A stretch of DNA of 64,000 bases from positions 2,319,001 to 2,383,000 of the forward strand of contig JAPFBL010000003.1 of the NCBI GenBank assembly GCA_026182355.1, given 5' to 3'. Below are positions 36,051-48,100 of the stretch, in pieces. The notes under the pieces were generated by a model. The model had not been told where the DNA came from and made no database searches. It worked only from the letters and a program-made list of their open reading frames with translations. The DNA comes from Hermatobates lingyangjiaoensis. Its lineage: Eukaryota > Arthropoda > Insecta > Hemiptera > Hermatobatidae. The first letter of the stretch is position 1; every line of letters starts with the position of its first letter. Made by a program: the position numbers and the translations under genes.

Positions 36051-36822
36051 ATCAAACCACAATAAGAAATGGGAAAACAAGACTAACATCTTTCAACCGT
36101 AACAAGCGGTCTTCGTCAGAGTCAAAAACCGAACTGAAATACTAGATGCAGAAAACATCTGGTGAGGGGTTGAGAAGAGTGGGAGGGAAGAGTAGTATTT
36201 CACCCTTTAAAAGGGTGAAAGCGCAGGAAAGTACTAATGTCCAGAAAGGGATGTTTGGGGAAACAACCGTGCAAAAATTGCCATGAAATTTATATTCCTC
36301 AAACTGGTTAATCTTTAAAGACACGTGTAAAACAACACAAATTCAACGTAAGTAAACATGAAAAAAATGGCGCCTTATTCTTGCATATGAATAATGAAAA
36401 TCATTTTGGTTAGACACGAGCTAAATATTTACCCATGAAAAATCGATACTGTTAAGAAATATCGTATCCTCTCTAATTAACTTGAATAGATCAAATATTA
36501 TAAACATTAGTAACGGGCTCTTCAGGCTTGATACTTTCAAGACGAGGGCAATAGTCTCTTCTAAGAGGGTTGACAGCTAGCGGATAGTTTTTTACATTTT
36601 CTTACTGTACTACTTTGATTCCCAAAATATCCCTCTCTAGACATTACTCCTTTCCTGCACTTTACACCCTTAAAATACAACTGTTCCCTCCCACTCTTCT
36701 CAACCCCCCATCAGATGTTTCTGCTTCTAGTGTTTCAGTTGGATTTTTGACTCTGGACGAAGGCCACTTGTTACGGTTGAAAGATCTTATTCTAATTTTC
36801 TGATTTCTTACTGTGGTTTGAG
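36048..36822. mobile_element. Family F1, long copy (g) with 165-bp inverted arms and a unique core
   Basis: The left arm (36048-36210) matches copies c and d, including GAGAAGAGTGGGAGGGAAGA. The right arm (about 36650-36822) is its complement (CCTCCCACTCTTCTCAACCC, then ACTGTGGTTTGAGC). The core, 36211-36650, is unique and non-coding. This copy suggests that short F1 palindromes are internally deleted or inverted versions of a longer element. No transposase or reverse transcriptase is visible in it. Confidence 0.75.
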
Positions 36823-36840
36823 CTATATTAATTAAATGAA

Positions 36841-36990
36841 ACGGTTCTACCAACTAAATAATCTATGTTCACAAAAAGGACACACAGAAAGGAAACAGAA
36901 ACTCACTACTATGTTCCTGATAAACGAGGATCGAAATATAGTAGTGAGTTTTTGTTTCATTTCTACGTGTTCTTTTTGTGAATATAGTTT
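36841..36990. repeat. Inverted repeat, hairpin-box family
   Basis: ATGTTCACAAAAAGGACACA and GAAACAGAAACTCACTACTA on the left are mirrored at 36937-36985 (TAGTAGTGAGTTTTTGTTTC, CTTTTTGTGAATATAG). The loop contains CTGATAAACGAGGATCGAAA. A related single arm is at 51500-51560. Confidence 0.75.
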
Positions 36991-36994
36991 ATAT

Positions 36995-37252
36995 ATACAA
37001 TTATATATTTCTGATACCACAAGAATAACAGCAAACACAGGGGTTATTGAAGGTTGGTCAACACAACAAACACTTGTTGTGATACCTGTTTGATTAATTT
37101 TGTAATATTTTCAAATATTGTTCTGTATAATCTGTCTTATTTATATCCAGTTTTATGTGCTGCCTTGATGATGCTATACAAATATAGCGAAATGTTGGCG
37201 TAAGTGAAGTGTTTGTTGTGTTGACCTACCCTCAATAACCCCTGTTGCTAAC
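36995..37252. repeat. Inverted repeat with hairpin-box motif
   Basis: CAGGGGTTATTGAAGGTTGG and CAACACAACAAACACTTG at 37040 are mirrored at 37205-37247 (GTTTGTTGTGTTGACCTACC, CTCAATAACCCCTG). Inside, at 37166-37200, the plus strand reads TTGATGA, T, GCTAT, ACAAAT, ATAGC, GAAA. Confidence 0.8.
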
Positions 37253-37259
37253 ATATATC

Positions 37260-38715
37260 TATTATATGATTAAAAACACGAATCATCAAAAAAAAAAGAG
37301 AAAATAATACAGTATAACTATCGCTTTCAGTATTTTCACCTTCTTGATTATCACGAAAGGAAGTGGTACGAAAATAAAGGAGAATCAACACTCATTACAT
37401 ATTAGCCATAGTCTATATCTATACAAAAACCAAATAGATATCGCTTTGAAATACTACTGCTATTACATTGACCTGTTGAATAAATAAATACAAATATTAG
37501 CTTGACCTACAATTATTGAACCAAAATACTGCTACTAATAATAAATTATTGATATAGAATATTTATTAATATGAGTAAATGAGCATATTTATTAAGTGTA
37601 AAATGAAAATAAAAAACAAGTGAAAATAAAAAATGAAAGTAAAAATGTAAAAACAAAAGCCACGATATTTTTAGACGACTCTAATGAATCTAAGACTCAA
37701 GAAAGCAATGAATCTTAACAATAACAAGAAAAAGGGCATTATTTCATCCTTTATATGGTTAGATTCAAAACATTTTAATTTCGTCTCAATTATTATTAAT
37801 TAGCATCTTCTATTATGAAAACATGATATACCATTAACCAATACTAGCATCAGATAAAGGTCAATAATACAAAATATTAACTAACAGCAAAGCTATTCTA
37901 AATAAAAACAAAAAAGCTAAACATTTATGGTGATATCAAACAACCGTTTAAAAAGTATACTTGAGATATTCGCATTTTCCTGCGAATGAATGAAATGTCA
38001 AAATTCGACATTTCGAAGGATTTCATGTCATGTATAAAAGTACCAGGAAATGGTTTCAGATAATAAACAAATATGTTACTTCAATTCTTGAATACCAGAA
38101 AGTAATAATAGAAACTCACAACAATACTTAGGAGAGACCAAGTAATTCTAAATGCTCCACAGTATAGATCTATAAAACGTTAGAAGTTCTAAAAAAAATA
38201 CTATTGTTGAAAAGCTCCATTGTTAACTACACAGTCAAGAGAAGCTAAATATCATTATACCAAAATAAGTTACCTAAACTAATAAATCAGTAGTATTGTA
38301 ATTGTAAATAGTTTATAAATTAAACTTTGTAAGATATTTCAGTGCCGTGATTCTATATACAAACCTATTTGAACGCAAAAAAACAGCAAATCACCATGTA
38401 TAGATAAGGTATTCTACAAATAACAGGAGGAAGATAGCAGGCGATAAGACTCAACCCATTCTCTTCAAAACCACATATAGTTCTGTCTTTTCAACCAGTG
38501 TTAAAATTATACACATATTAGGAAAGTAATATGTATAACAATCATCATTTTAAAATCAACAGAATTTTTTTCCCCAATCACCTAATAAACTAAATTCGTG
38601 GCAATTTTTGTTAGTACTAAATCAAGAAAATATAGAAATGTTTTCCAATTAAAGACCAGACTCACCCACATATCGAAACCAGGAAGTCAAGACACAAATG
38701 AATATATAATGCGTT
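37260..38715. other. AT-rich DNA, nothing recognised
   Basis: No coding exon on either strand. A search by eye for the second PKA-RI exon (linker and 'GAISAE'-type block) found nothing here. Confidence 0.4.
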
Positions 38716-38790
38716 TTAGCCACAACTTGCAGAATTGTTTATACATTTAAAGGATTTAGAAACAGTAACTAAGATTATTATTAGACTTAC

Positions 38791-38955
38791 CTTTTCCAAC
38801 TTTTGAAAATATTCTCGGAGAAACGAAATGGGGTTATCTGGTCTGCTGACACATAACTGCACAATACAGTCTTTTAATACTTGTTGAATACTGTGCTCCT
38901 GAACATAAGCCTCACATTCTCTAAGACTTTGTTCTTCATCTAAATTCGCCGCCAT
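38791..38955 (-). CDS. PRKAR1A: PKA type I regulatory subunit, first coding exon
   Basis: ATG at 38955-38953; 55 codons; phase-0 donor GTAAGT after Lys55. The product is the dimerisation/docking domain of the regulatory subunit that holds cAMP-dependent protein kinase inactive and binds AKAPs. [20 protein letters not shown] and [20 protein letters not shown] match RI rather than RII. Cys14 and Cys35 correspond to the RI inter-chain disulfide pair. The open frame extends upstream of this ATG with no homology, so the start is set by similarity. No further exon (pseudosubstrate site, cAMP domains) was found to the left, so the rest lies beyond the window or was missed in long introns. RI-alpha versus RI-beta is not decidable. 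It diverges from RPRD1. Confidence 0.92.
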
Positions 38956-39386
38956 TTTCGACGAAATTATATTAAAAATTACTCTAATTTCGTACGATGC
39001 AATGGCAAAATATATAAAACACTCGATCAGAAATAAATTTATGAAATCAAAAATCAGAAACTCAAAGTATAAACTTTTGACAATTGAAGGGAACACCCAT
39101 CCAAATCATTCACTTCGTTCAAAAGTCAGAGAACAAGCCTTACTGCAAAAGTTAATGATACTGTTTATATTAAAAATTGATAACAGGAAAACTACAACAA
39201 AAACCAAAGATAGTGACAATAAAGTTAACAATTACAGAAAACAATGAACACACTTTTGACGCAGAATAATAACCTTCACGATCACCTCCCCAGACAGGGT
39301 GTAGCAAAGGGTGGGGGTAACTTTCTTAACAGTTGGTTCTAGTTGTTTTGAATAGTTCCTTGGTGGCCTCGGTGGAGGTTATAGTG
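38956..39386. promoter_or_regulatory. Shared 5' region between PKA-RI and RPRD1
   Basis: Only 431 bp separate two divergent start codons, so both promoters and 5' UTRs must lie here or in unseen upstream exons. The right part (39280-39386) is GC-richer than its surroundings. No TATA box is obvious in the expected position for either gene. Confidence 0.55.
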
Positions 39387-42300
39387 ATGGCTGGTTTCAC
39401 CGAAGGAATGCTATTTAAAAAATTATCTGATCTTAATGAGTCTCAACAAAGTATTGAAACACTATCACTGTGGTTAATTCATCATAGGAAGCACTATCAG
39501 TTGATAGTTCAGTCTTGGGCTAAAGAACTTGTCAAAGGTTAGTTTACCCATGACTTTATTCTAGCCTGTTAATTTGAAACTAAAGTGATATTTAACTCTG
39601 CTTTTAGGTGATGAATACAGGAAATTGACCTTAATGTATTTAGCAAATGATGTTATACAAAATAGTAAACGAAAAGGTCCAGAATTCAACAAAGAATTTT
39701 CGACAGTATTGAAAAAATCATTTACTTTGATAGGTAATTTAAGATGTTCTTCTAAAACTCTAAAAAAACTTGAACGTATTCTTCAGATTTGGAAAGATAG
39801 AAATGTTTACGATAGTCACACTATAACTGAATATCGTAATGCACTCAATGCTTCCAAAAAAGGTACTTAGCATGTTAATTTATTTCTCATTAGGTAATAT
39901 ATATTCTTAAATAGCACAACTCTCATTTCTTCTTTGTACAGAAAAGTCCATTTCTCCCCTGGATTCTCCTCCTCCCGAAAAAAAGCATAAAACAGTGAAA
40001 GATTTTGAAAGTAAAAGACTCAATCAAGTTGATTTAGATGGTACTAAAGAAGTACATGTTACATTATCTCCATATTCACCTCCCAGAGATCCACCTGAAC
40101 CTGAAGAACTTATTAAAGCTTTAATAGTAAGTAAATTTAGCCATGTGTTAATTAAAATTTCAAAACTATTTCAGAACGGTTTGAATATGCTCAGGAATAT
40201 CTTTGTTTAGGATTTAGAAAATGCTGCATCAGTGGACGTGGCAGTACGAGAAAAAATATCCAAGCTACCTCCAGAAGTATCTGAAGTAAAGCTCATTTCT
40301 AAATTAGAAAGTATGTATGAAGTAATACAAGCTAATTTCTTGTGATTTTTACGGAGTTAGTAACTAATGCATTCTTGTAGGTAAAGAGGCAGCCCTGGCT
40401 CTGGCGAAAAGAGTAAATGTAGCTCTTCAGTTGCTTCAAGACTACAATAACAGGTTGGCCAAAGAAATGGAAGAAAGGAAACGAGTAACTCAGATGTTAA
40501 AGGACTTCAGCATGTCTCAAAGGGAGCTGATGTCCCAGGCTCAGACCAGAATAGAGGTTTTGTAAAAGCAACTTTTTTATACATAATTTCACGTATGATT
40601 TATGCATTCCAAGCTATCATGTGAATAGATTTTTATATAAATTATTGCAATTTATTTCATCTATAGAATAGATAGTGTTTATTAAATCTTTAATAATTTA
40701 ATTGTTAATATAATTGGTTCACCATGAATATTTGTGAAGTATCGAAATTATTATGAATGTATTTGGATCAGGTATGGCTTAGTGATTAGCATGCCATTAC
40801 TGAAAATACCATGTTTTAAGGTATCCTCACTAGGGAGAACTCACATAAGCCGAGTATTGGTCCTTTTTCATACCAGACAATGAAGATTTATTCTAAATTT
40901 TGCATAACTGAAGTGAATTTAGAGTAAGAATCTTTAACAAGTACGTGCATCGTACAGGCTTGGGACCGACGGCTTATCGTCCTTTCTGAGAGGGTGTTCA
41001 GATTTATTCACCTCCTGTATGAATATATCGAGGGCAAGAGTGGGTATTGAACCCCGGACCTACCAGTCCAGAGACGAGCACGTTGCCACAGGGCAACCTG
41101 ACCCCTACAATGTACTAACTTTCATCCTAATTCTACCAAAACTTCTTGGGTACAATTTGTTTGATCCTATATACTTCTTAAAAATGGGTCTTGAAATACA
41201 ACCAGTGTTATACTTCTAACTTTCCGTACTCTAATAAATTTAACTAATTATATTCGGAAGAAGTAGGAATTATAATGTAACAACACTCAGACAGTATATT
41301 GCCCTAACTAAACTGGGTTCCAGTTAATAAATCAAACTCACATTCAGAGCACTGAATTCATATTTCGCTATCGAATAACATTTAACGCTTATTAATTTAA
41401 ATTCTCAGGTAATAAGGATTGTTGTTATTAAATTACCCGGATGCATTTGAAAAAAGTTTCAAATTAGGATTTGAGTGATGGTACTTGCCAGATTATATCA
41501 TTTTCTGCACTTAGTCAGTTTATGTATTTATTTTTCGTTTCTGTGTACTATAAAAATATTTTCTCGCTCAGATAGTTCATCCGAAACTACTTTCAGAGCC
41601 TTAATCGAAATCTCTAAAAATCCTTTGCTCAAGATAATCCAAAAAGTTCAATTTCCTTAAAATTACTTTTCAATTTTCAGACAACTTATTATCAGAAGTA
41701 AAGATTAAAATTAATTACGATATAATTTTAATATATTTAGTATGTTAGTTTAAAAACACATGTAATATTTTAGGTCATCACTATGGTCTAATGGTTAGCA
41801 TAAATGACGATATCACTCAAGGTTTTGAGATTATTTTGTTTTTATTTTTATTTTACATAGTCACAACAACGGAAATATAACATTACTAGTGACAGTTATA
41901 AAGAAAATATATACACTCACACATGGAGGCAGGAGGGAAGAAATAATCCAGCAATTATACTTCCTGGCGTCAAAAATAAGTTATAAAACTTAGATTAAAT
42001 TTATAAGTCATTAGAATAATTCACACCAATAAGTCTCTTGGCCACTTTCTCTTCAGACGTCTTTGGGGATTTCCTGGAATATTTGTTGAGGAGATGTTTA
42101 CGACTAAGGGATTATTATTGTTAAAAAGATTTTTGTGGAAGGCTTTGTAGCGAGATATAGCCACTTGATGAACTTTAGAAATGTTGAGGTCTGAATAGAT
42201 TGTTTGATTTGGTATATAGAAAGGACAATGAAGAATTTTTAACTGAAGAGCTGGCTTTTTTTAACCGGCTGGCTCTTAAGTTGTAGAACACATGAAACAT

Positions 42301-44510
42301 AGAGGTGCTTCATCAGCCAGGCGGTGAGCCAAAATAATATAATATTTAGTGCTTCTTCACACTGCAATAACTTTTTTTTTTAGTTGTTTTAATTCAAAAA
42401 CTGAGAATGGGCGATGTTCCTCAAAATATGTACTTTATTTTGACTGCAACTATATAACAGCAAATATTTTTTTAAATTAATGTTTATACCGAAAAATGGT
42501 AAAAATAAATATAATATATTATAGAAATTGTTGGATAAGTTACTTATCGGGCAGAATTGGGCTAAATTTCGAAATTTCCAATAAACTATATGATATATAT
42601 TAATAGAATCATTAATAATGTTTAACTACTAGGTACTACTCCATTAATTAGCCAAAGCAAGGTTATGGAAGCACGAATGACGCCAACACGGCTCGAGTTT
42701 CTTTGAAAATGCCCGTACGTCAGTTCGTATAACTGGAGTTTCTAAGCAGCTAGTTCACCGTTTTCATGTTATATTGCAAATAATTTCATGTTGTGAAGAA
42801 ATCAACGTTGAAAAATTCCGCTCATACACAACAGAAACAGCGAAGTATTTTGTTTCGCAATATCCCTGGTACAACATGCCAATGGGAGGGTACCATTTAC
42901 TCATTCATGGATCAGATATATTAAAAGAGCAATATTACTAATAGGCTAACTTTCAGAGAAAGCACAGGAAGTAAGCAATAAATTAATAAAAATAAAGATA
43001 CAGTATCACACGCGGAAGTGTTCCCGAATTAAAAATATGATTTCCGTAGACTATTGTGGAGGAATCGACCCTGTCATCTCATCTTTAGGCAAAGTACGTC
43101 CCAAGAAAGTGAAAAGCTTAGTTCCAGAAGCTAAAAATCAATTGATACCATCTTCACTTCCTTCAGACACGGAGGAGGATTGGGAGGACTTTTGTGAGCA
43201 CAGTGATTATGACAAAGGTGAAGGCACCGGCGGAAATATCAGCGATTTTTGGGATGCGACGAAGATGAATAGGGAGAATTTGATGTAAATACTGTTGTTA
43301 TTACAGTAATAAATCGTAATTGATCCCAAAATAATATTTTTAGAAATTCCATTACAGTCAGCCAGCAGGTGCAACGGTGTTTCTTCCTCTTCTTTGCAGA
43401 ATCTGCACAAACCATCATTGATAATGCCCATTCAGGCTCCCTACGTTTCGGGAGAAACTTCTTCGGGTTCTTAGGTGCACTTGTAGGAGGTTGGCTCCAC
43501 TAGTTAGCACTTTTGGACCCTCTGCGTTTCCGGAGGATGGTCTCCGGACTTCCTTCTTCTTAGTATCATATAGGGAAAAATCCCTATATCTCTATCGGTG
43601 GTATTTTGTCCGCACGGGTAGAGCACCGCATACCGGAGTAAGGCTATTTTCTCGAGGGGGTCCCCTGGCCATAATACAATAACTATTTTCAAGGCTCCGA
43701 TCATAATACAGTAACCCCTGTATCATCCATCCTTCGGCACGGATCGCATAACACCTTGGATTGGGACTGGGATAAGAGGAGAGGATTTGGGCCGTTGGAA
43801 GGATTGTGAAACGAAGGTGGTCAGGCCCAGCCCCTGATCACCTTCTCCTCCTCTTTCTTTTGTCCCTGCATATAGCAGGTTATCTATCAGGGTAGCCTCG
43901 TGAAAGTCGAAAGTCGGAGTTGAGTGTTAGAGCCTATTAGAGGCGCTTAACCACTCCATTACTACCCGCGATATGCCTTATGGTGGATCAGTTTACTTGT
44001 GACAAAATGTTGATCTTAAGAGCCCATAACTTTCCTTCTACGTTGAATTTCCAGTCCATTCGAAGCTTAGATTCTAAGTTAGACATACACAGATTTACTT
44101 ATACTAGAGGTTTTTAAAACATTAGTCCTAAAATAATTAAGAGCATATAAAATGAAATAAGAAAACCTAAAGAATTACATACCTGCTTATTGAAAAAGAA
44201 AGAAATATATGACTGATCGAGAAGTAGAGGCTGTGTCTTTAGTCGGTATGAGGGGTTTTTCTTTTATATGTTTATTTTATGTTTTTCTTTGTTTATCTAA
44301 CATAGGTGTTATTTGTTTGATATTATTTAGGATTAAAGTTTAGTAAAATAAACTTGATTTAAACAGGAATACCGGGAGAAGCTGAGTAAAGTAGAGTTAG
44401 TGAAGCACGAAGTGTTCTCCCACATGTCAAACCTACCCAACCTGAAGCAGCTGCCAGACGTCACTGGAGGTCTGGCTCCTCTCCCATCAGCCGGCGATCT
44501 CTTCACCTAA
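39387..44510 (+). CDS. RPRD1: RPRD1, CID-domain RNA polymerase II CTD-binding protein
   Basis: Six exons: 39387-39537, 39608-39862, 39942-40126, 40211-40310, 40381-40556, 44367-44510. They total 1011 nt, 336 residues (human RPRD1A/B 312/326). The family binds phosphorylated CTD and recruits the RPAP2 phosphatase. Residues 1-135 form the CID (SQQSIETLSLWLIHHRKHY, YLANDVIQNSKRKGPEF). A Pro-rich linker holds PPPEKKHKTVKDF. LIKALIDLENAASVDV then begins the coiled-coil dimerisation region (LLQDYNNRLAKEMEERKRV). The C-terminus is the family signature VTGGLAPLPSAGDLF. The donor of intron 5 is a weak GAG/GTTTTG, but phase and homology fix it. Intron 5 (3.8 kb) is filled with SINE, transposon and LINE remains. 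RPRD1A and RPRD1B are vertebrate duplicates, so the plain symbol is used. Confidence 0.97.
40818..41104 (-). mobile_element. tRNA-derived SINE in RPRD1 intron 5
   Basis: Contains GGGACCGACGGCTTATCGTC and TTCACCTCCTGTATGAATAT. On the minus strand a B box GGTTCAATACC precedes the body. It is antisense to RPRD1. The A-box end is damaged (TGCCCTGTGGCAACG). Confidence 0.75.
42660..43288 (+). pseudogene. Transposon-encoded protein remnant in RPRD1 intron 5
   Basis: From about 42786 a frame reads EKFRSYTTETAKYFVSQYPW, then YHLLIHGSDIL, and breaks. After frame changes it resumes with HARKCSRIKN-like codons and a clean frame from 43037 (DPVISSLGKVRPKKVKSLVP, then EEDWEDFCEHSDYDKG, stop at 43286-43288). 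The 'PWY.MP....LIHG' and 'DPVISSL.KV.PKK.KSL' blocks recall a protein repeatedly found in aphid and other arthropod transposons, from memory; I cannot name its superfamily. Stops and shifts make it inactive. It is sense-oriented with RPRD1 but not flanked by usable splice sites. Confidence 0.5.
43350..43431 (-). pseudogene. LINE C-terminal zinc-binding fragment
   Basis: The minus strand encodes GLCRFCKEEEETPLHLLADC, the CxxC...H...C motif found at the C-terminus of many non-LTR retrotransposon polyproteins after the RNase H domain. A GC-richer stretch from 43440 to about 43980, with sequences such as CTCCCTACGTTTCGGGAGAA, may be the rest of that or a neighbouring element. Confidence 0.55.
43440..43985. 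repeat. GC-richer repeat-like block in RPRD1 intron 5
   Basis: Base composition differs sharply from the surroundings. Short frames on both strands (43491-43682, 43504-43704) overlap and mirror each other, so neither is convincing. It looks like part of a LINE or a composite insertion; the family was not identified. Confidence 0.4.
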
Positions 44511-45104
44511 CCCCTTGCCCACCTTCACCATTGCATCAAGTCATTCACACTCACATTTTTAGTTAATACATCTTAAACTAAAATATTTTTAAAGATGTAC
44601 TTCCTATATCAACTTGCAGAGTCTAAATAAGAAAATTAAGTTGTATTACTTGCTTGTTTCTTGTGATTCAATCGAAACAGTTCTCATTTCAGATTACAGT
44701 TGTCAACTTTTAAGTGTTATTTACGTAAATGTACAAAAGCAGATTACAAAATGTTATTTAAAGTGAGAATTAACCTACCTCACAAAATACTATTATCATT
44801 ACTTTGATCTCTTATTCGTTTAAAAATTGAATATATGCTAAAGCAACTGCTTTTTAGATGTGACGAAAATTCATATATAAACGATTAACTTACAAAAAGT
44901 TTAGTCCTGGTATGAAACTGAAGATTGTTTGATATTAGCTGTTTTTACGGTCGATTCACTGTAATTTCAGCTTGCTAAGAGACCACTGTGAAATATCTTA
45001 TTCAATCCATTTTATTATCCTGTCAATTTGTCGTAAAAAAAAACCCTGAAGTTTATAAATTTAATGCTTTTAAATTTTACTGTAGTTTTAATCAGTTTTC
45101 AACA

Positions 45105-45114
45105 AAATAAATAA
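45105..45114 (+). promoter_or_regulatory. Candidate RPRD1 polyadenylation signal
   Basis: Overlapping AATAAATAAA about 600 bp after the stop. Earlier AT-rich hexamer variants exist, so the true site is uncertain. Confidence 0.3.
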
Positions 45115-48100
45115 AACTAGTTAAAGAAATAACTTATATGAAATGTTAGAAGCTTGAACAAACAGATTAACGAATGCATATGGCGCTCCCATATTGTATA
45201 TGATACACATATATGTATGATCATATGACAATTTCATAGTCACTCTCCTACTTATTATAACATATACATTGTTTGCCCACGAGAGACTCTTAATACACTC
45301 TCTCATATTGCATGTGAAATATACACATAGCACGTGTGAATGAGAGTCTAGTGTCTCTCATATTTTATGTTCAAGATGCACTTTGTATATTCACGTGATA
45401 GTCTTCTAACAAACCACAACTAGTTGTCTGCGGTTCTTTAAATTTCATTTTCTTTGCCTTTGCTTATAAATATCCATTTTCTCTTTAAAAAAAAAAATTG
45501 AAATACTTTGATCAAAAAGAAATTTTTATCAATTTTGATAGTTTTCAGTTATTATTCTGAAGAATTAATTATTAATGTTTTCAATATTATTTGCTGTTTA
45601 TCAAATAAGTTTTTTTTTCTTTTGTAAAAACATGAATTTCCAACAATTTGAAAATACTAGTAGAGCTTATATCTGCTTATTCTCATCACTGATAGATCTG
45701 TAAGTCTTCAAGGATATGAGATTGGCCATCTGACAATAGCTTTAGTGTATTACTTGTAATTTTAAGAAAATTAAAGTTGCCTGTCAGTAGTAAAATATAA
45801 TTTAGTTTAAAATAATTATAGAGTGTGGTTTGTGATAAGTTTAAATCATAATCAATTTTTTTTTTAAGTTAGTGAACTTCCTTTGCAAGTTTGTGAAAAA
45901 ATATTTAACCACATTTTTGTGGTTACTCTACCTTTTGACTATGTTATATTCAGCTGATTGCTGTGGTATTTTACAGTATATTTTCATGGATCATTAAAAT
46001 CCATAAAAAAAATAAGCAATCTTAGTTAACAAAAAGTTATTGATAGAGCAAATGTTTAAACTATTTGTAACTGATGAAGTTGTCCATTGTACGATTACTT
46101 TCTTTTTTTTTTTTTTTTTTTTGATAATAAATTTTTGCATTGTTATAGTAATTTATCTCTTTAGCTTGTAGAAAATACCTATTTTCTAAGATGTTAATAC
46201 AAAATTTCAAATTGTAATTATCTGGATTAAGAAAAAAAGTTATCAATGTTACTTGAACATAACTAAAAGTTTTTTTGTTTCAAATCTATTCACTTGTTTA
46301 ACTTAGGAATTCTATCGATTTTGTCATTAATTCAAAATTATTCCAAAGAGCATTATATGATCGTTAAAACAATCGAGTTAAACATTTGTAATAGGGTTAA
46401 GATTAAGATTTTAGTTCCTCAACAATGTTACATAAAAGACGATATATTTCAGCCATTGGTGTGCCCAGCTACAGGCTGCAAACATTACAAGTCACTTAAA
46501 ATTTAAATCCACCTGTCTATTGGTATCCAGTAACATTATTTCTTAATTGAACACTACGTAGGAAAGTACTGCTTCCTATAGTTAAGAAGTCGTCTATATT
46601 ATCGACCATTAGTAGACTAGTTGTATTTAACTTTATGTGCATGGTAAATGCTATCTAAAGATAGCAACGATATGCCTGAAATATATAGTAATTGTATTAA
46701 ATTGTTGAGAAGCCAAATTGTATTCTGTAATCCTTTGATATAGAGTTCCTTAAATTAAACAATGTTGCTAAAAAAAAATTAATAACAATAAAAGTGATGT
46801 TTATTAATGGTTGCTGAGAAAAATATACGATAATTTCAATAATTGTTTTTTGAAATGGTTTAAACCTTAATACAAATTTTAGAATGATTTGCAATTTTAC
46901 TTTTATATTCCTGTAATTAGTACAAATTGATTGAAATGTAATTTTCCTTTGAACATTTATATGAACAACTGGAATTTTAGTAACTAATTCAATCAGTTTA
47001 TATATTAGTGTGACTTTTAGATTCAAGTTACCGTAAAAAGATGGGTAGAATAAAACTGGTCCAACCTATACAATGGTTAATTAAACCGGTTGTTTTTTTT
47101 TACAAGTGTTTCAGTTATCTTGAATAATGTTAATACGAGTTTTATATGGGTCTGAAAATTTTTCAGCTGCCCAGGAGACCATTTATCTAACCATAGAAGA
47201 TGTTATAGCTATTTCAAAAGTAAACTTTGAACTTCCCTCTTTCCAATTAACAGTAATAAACAAAATAAATGGATTTGTATGATTCTATGGCCATTGAAAA
47301 AAAAATGGTAAGTTGAACGTTATTAAGGTCATTATTACTTACAGTTCAGTAATTGGGATCCTCTCAGTATTTTCTAAAGTAATTTTTGGTCACAGAATAC
47401 TCCCAACAGTATACAAACGGCTGAGATGTTGTAGTCACTTTTCACAACCTTAGGTTCAATATTATGTATACCTCCTATTGTTCATATCACATTTAGATAG
47501 CACTCTTAACAATACTACTTCCTCCGTGAAAACATTTTTGAACAGTATGATTCTTTTATTATCACTGATGCATTCTTAAAGAAGCTTTTCACCCGGTTAA
47601 AATCTAGAGTTCTACGACATCCAACATTAAATACTTTCTGTGTTCTGTTAACAAGTATAATCTGATGAGTATGTGATGTCTGTTTATTAATTTTTATGAT
47701 TTTTTTTTTCAATGCACAAAAATATGATAAATTGTACCGCTTATCCATGTTTTAGTTTAAGCAAAAATGTGTTGGAGCAAAAAAAAAGTAGATAATTTAA
47801 GGTATGCCATAACATTATCAAATATATAAAGAAATAAATTATAGGTCAAAATTATCAGATCTCTGCAAGATATTTTGTTACCATATTATTGATTTACTAT
47901 TGTTTGGAAACAAAAAAAATATCTGTTCTAACTAAGTTTTGTAGCAATAATAAAATTATTTTAGATAAAGTTCTCCAAAATACATTATTATTTTTATTAA
48001 ATTACCTTTACCCGTATGGTTAAGATAATATCATCAATATTTATAATAACAGCTAAACGCAGTAAGAAACATAAATGTGATTAAAATATTTCAGACAAAA

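Noticed and set aside
41770..41830. tRNA-Glu-like head (TGGTCTAATGGTTAGC)
   Set aside because: The B box is degenerate and the arms do not pair; most likely a decayed SINE start. The same applies to 40770-40800 and 21303-21345.
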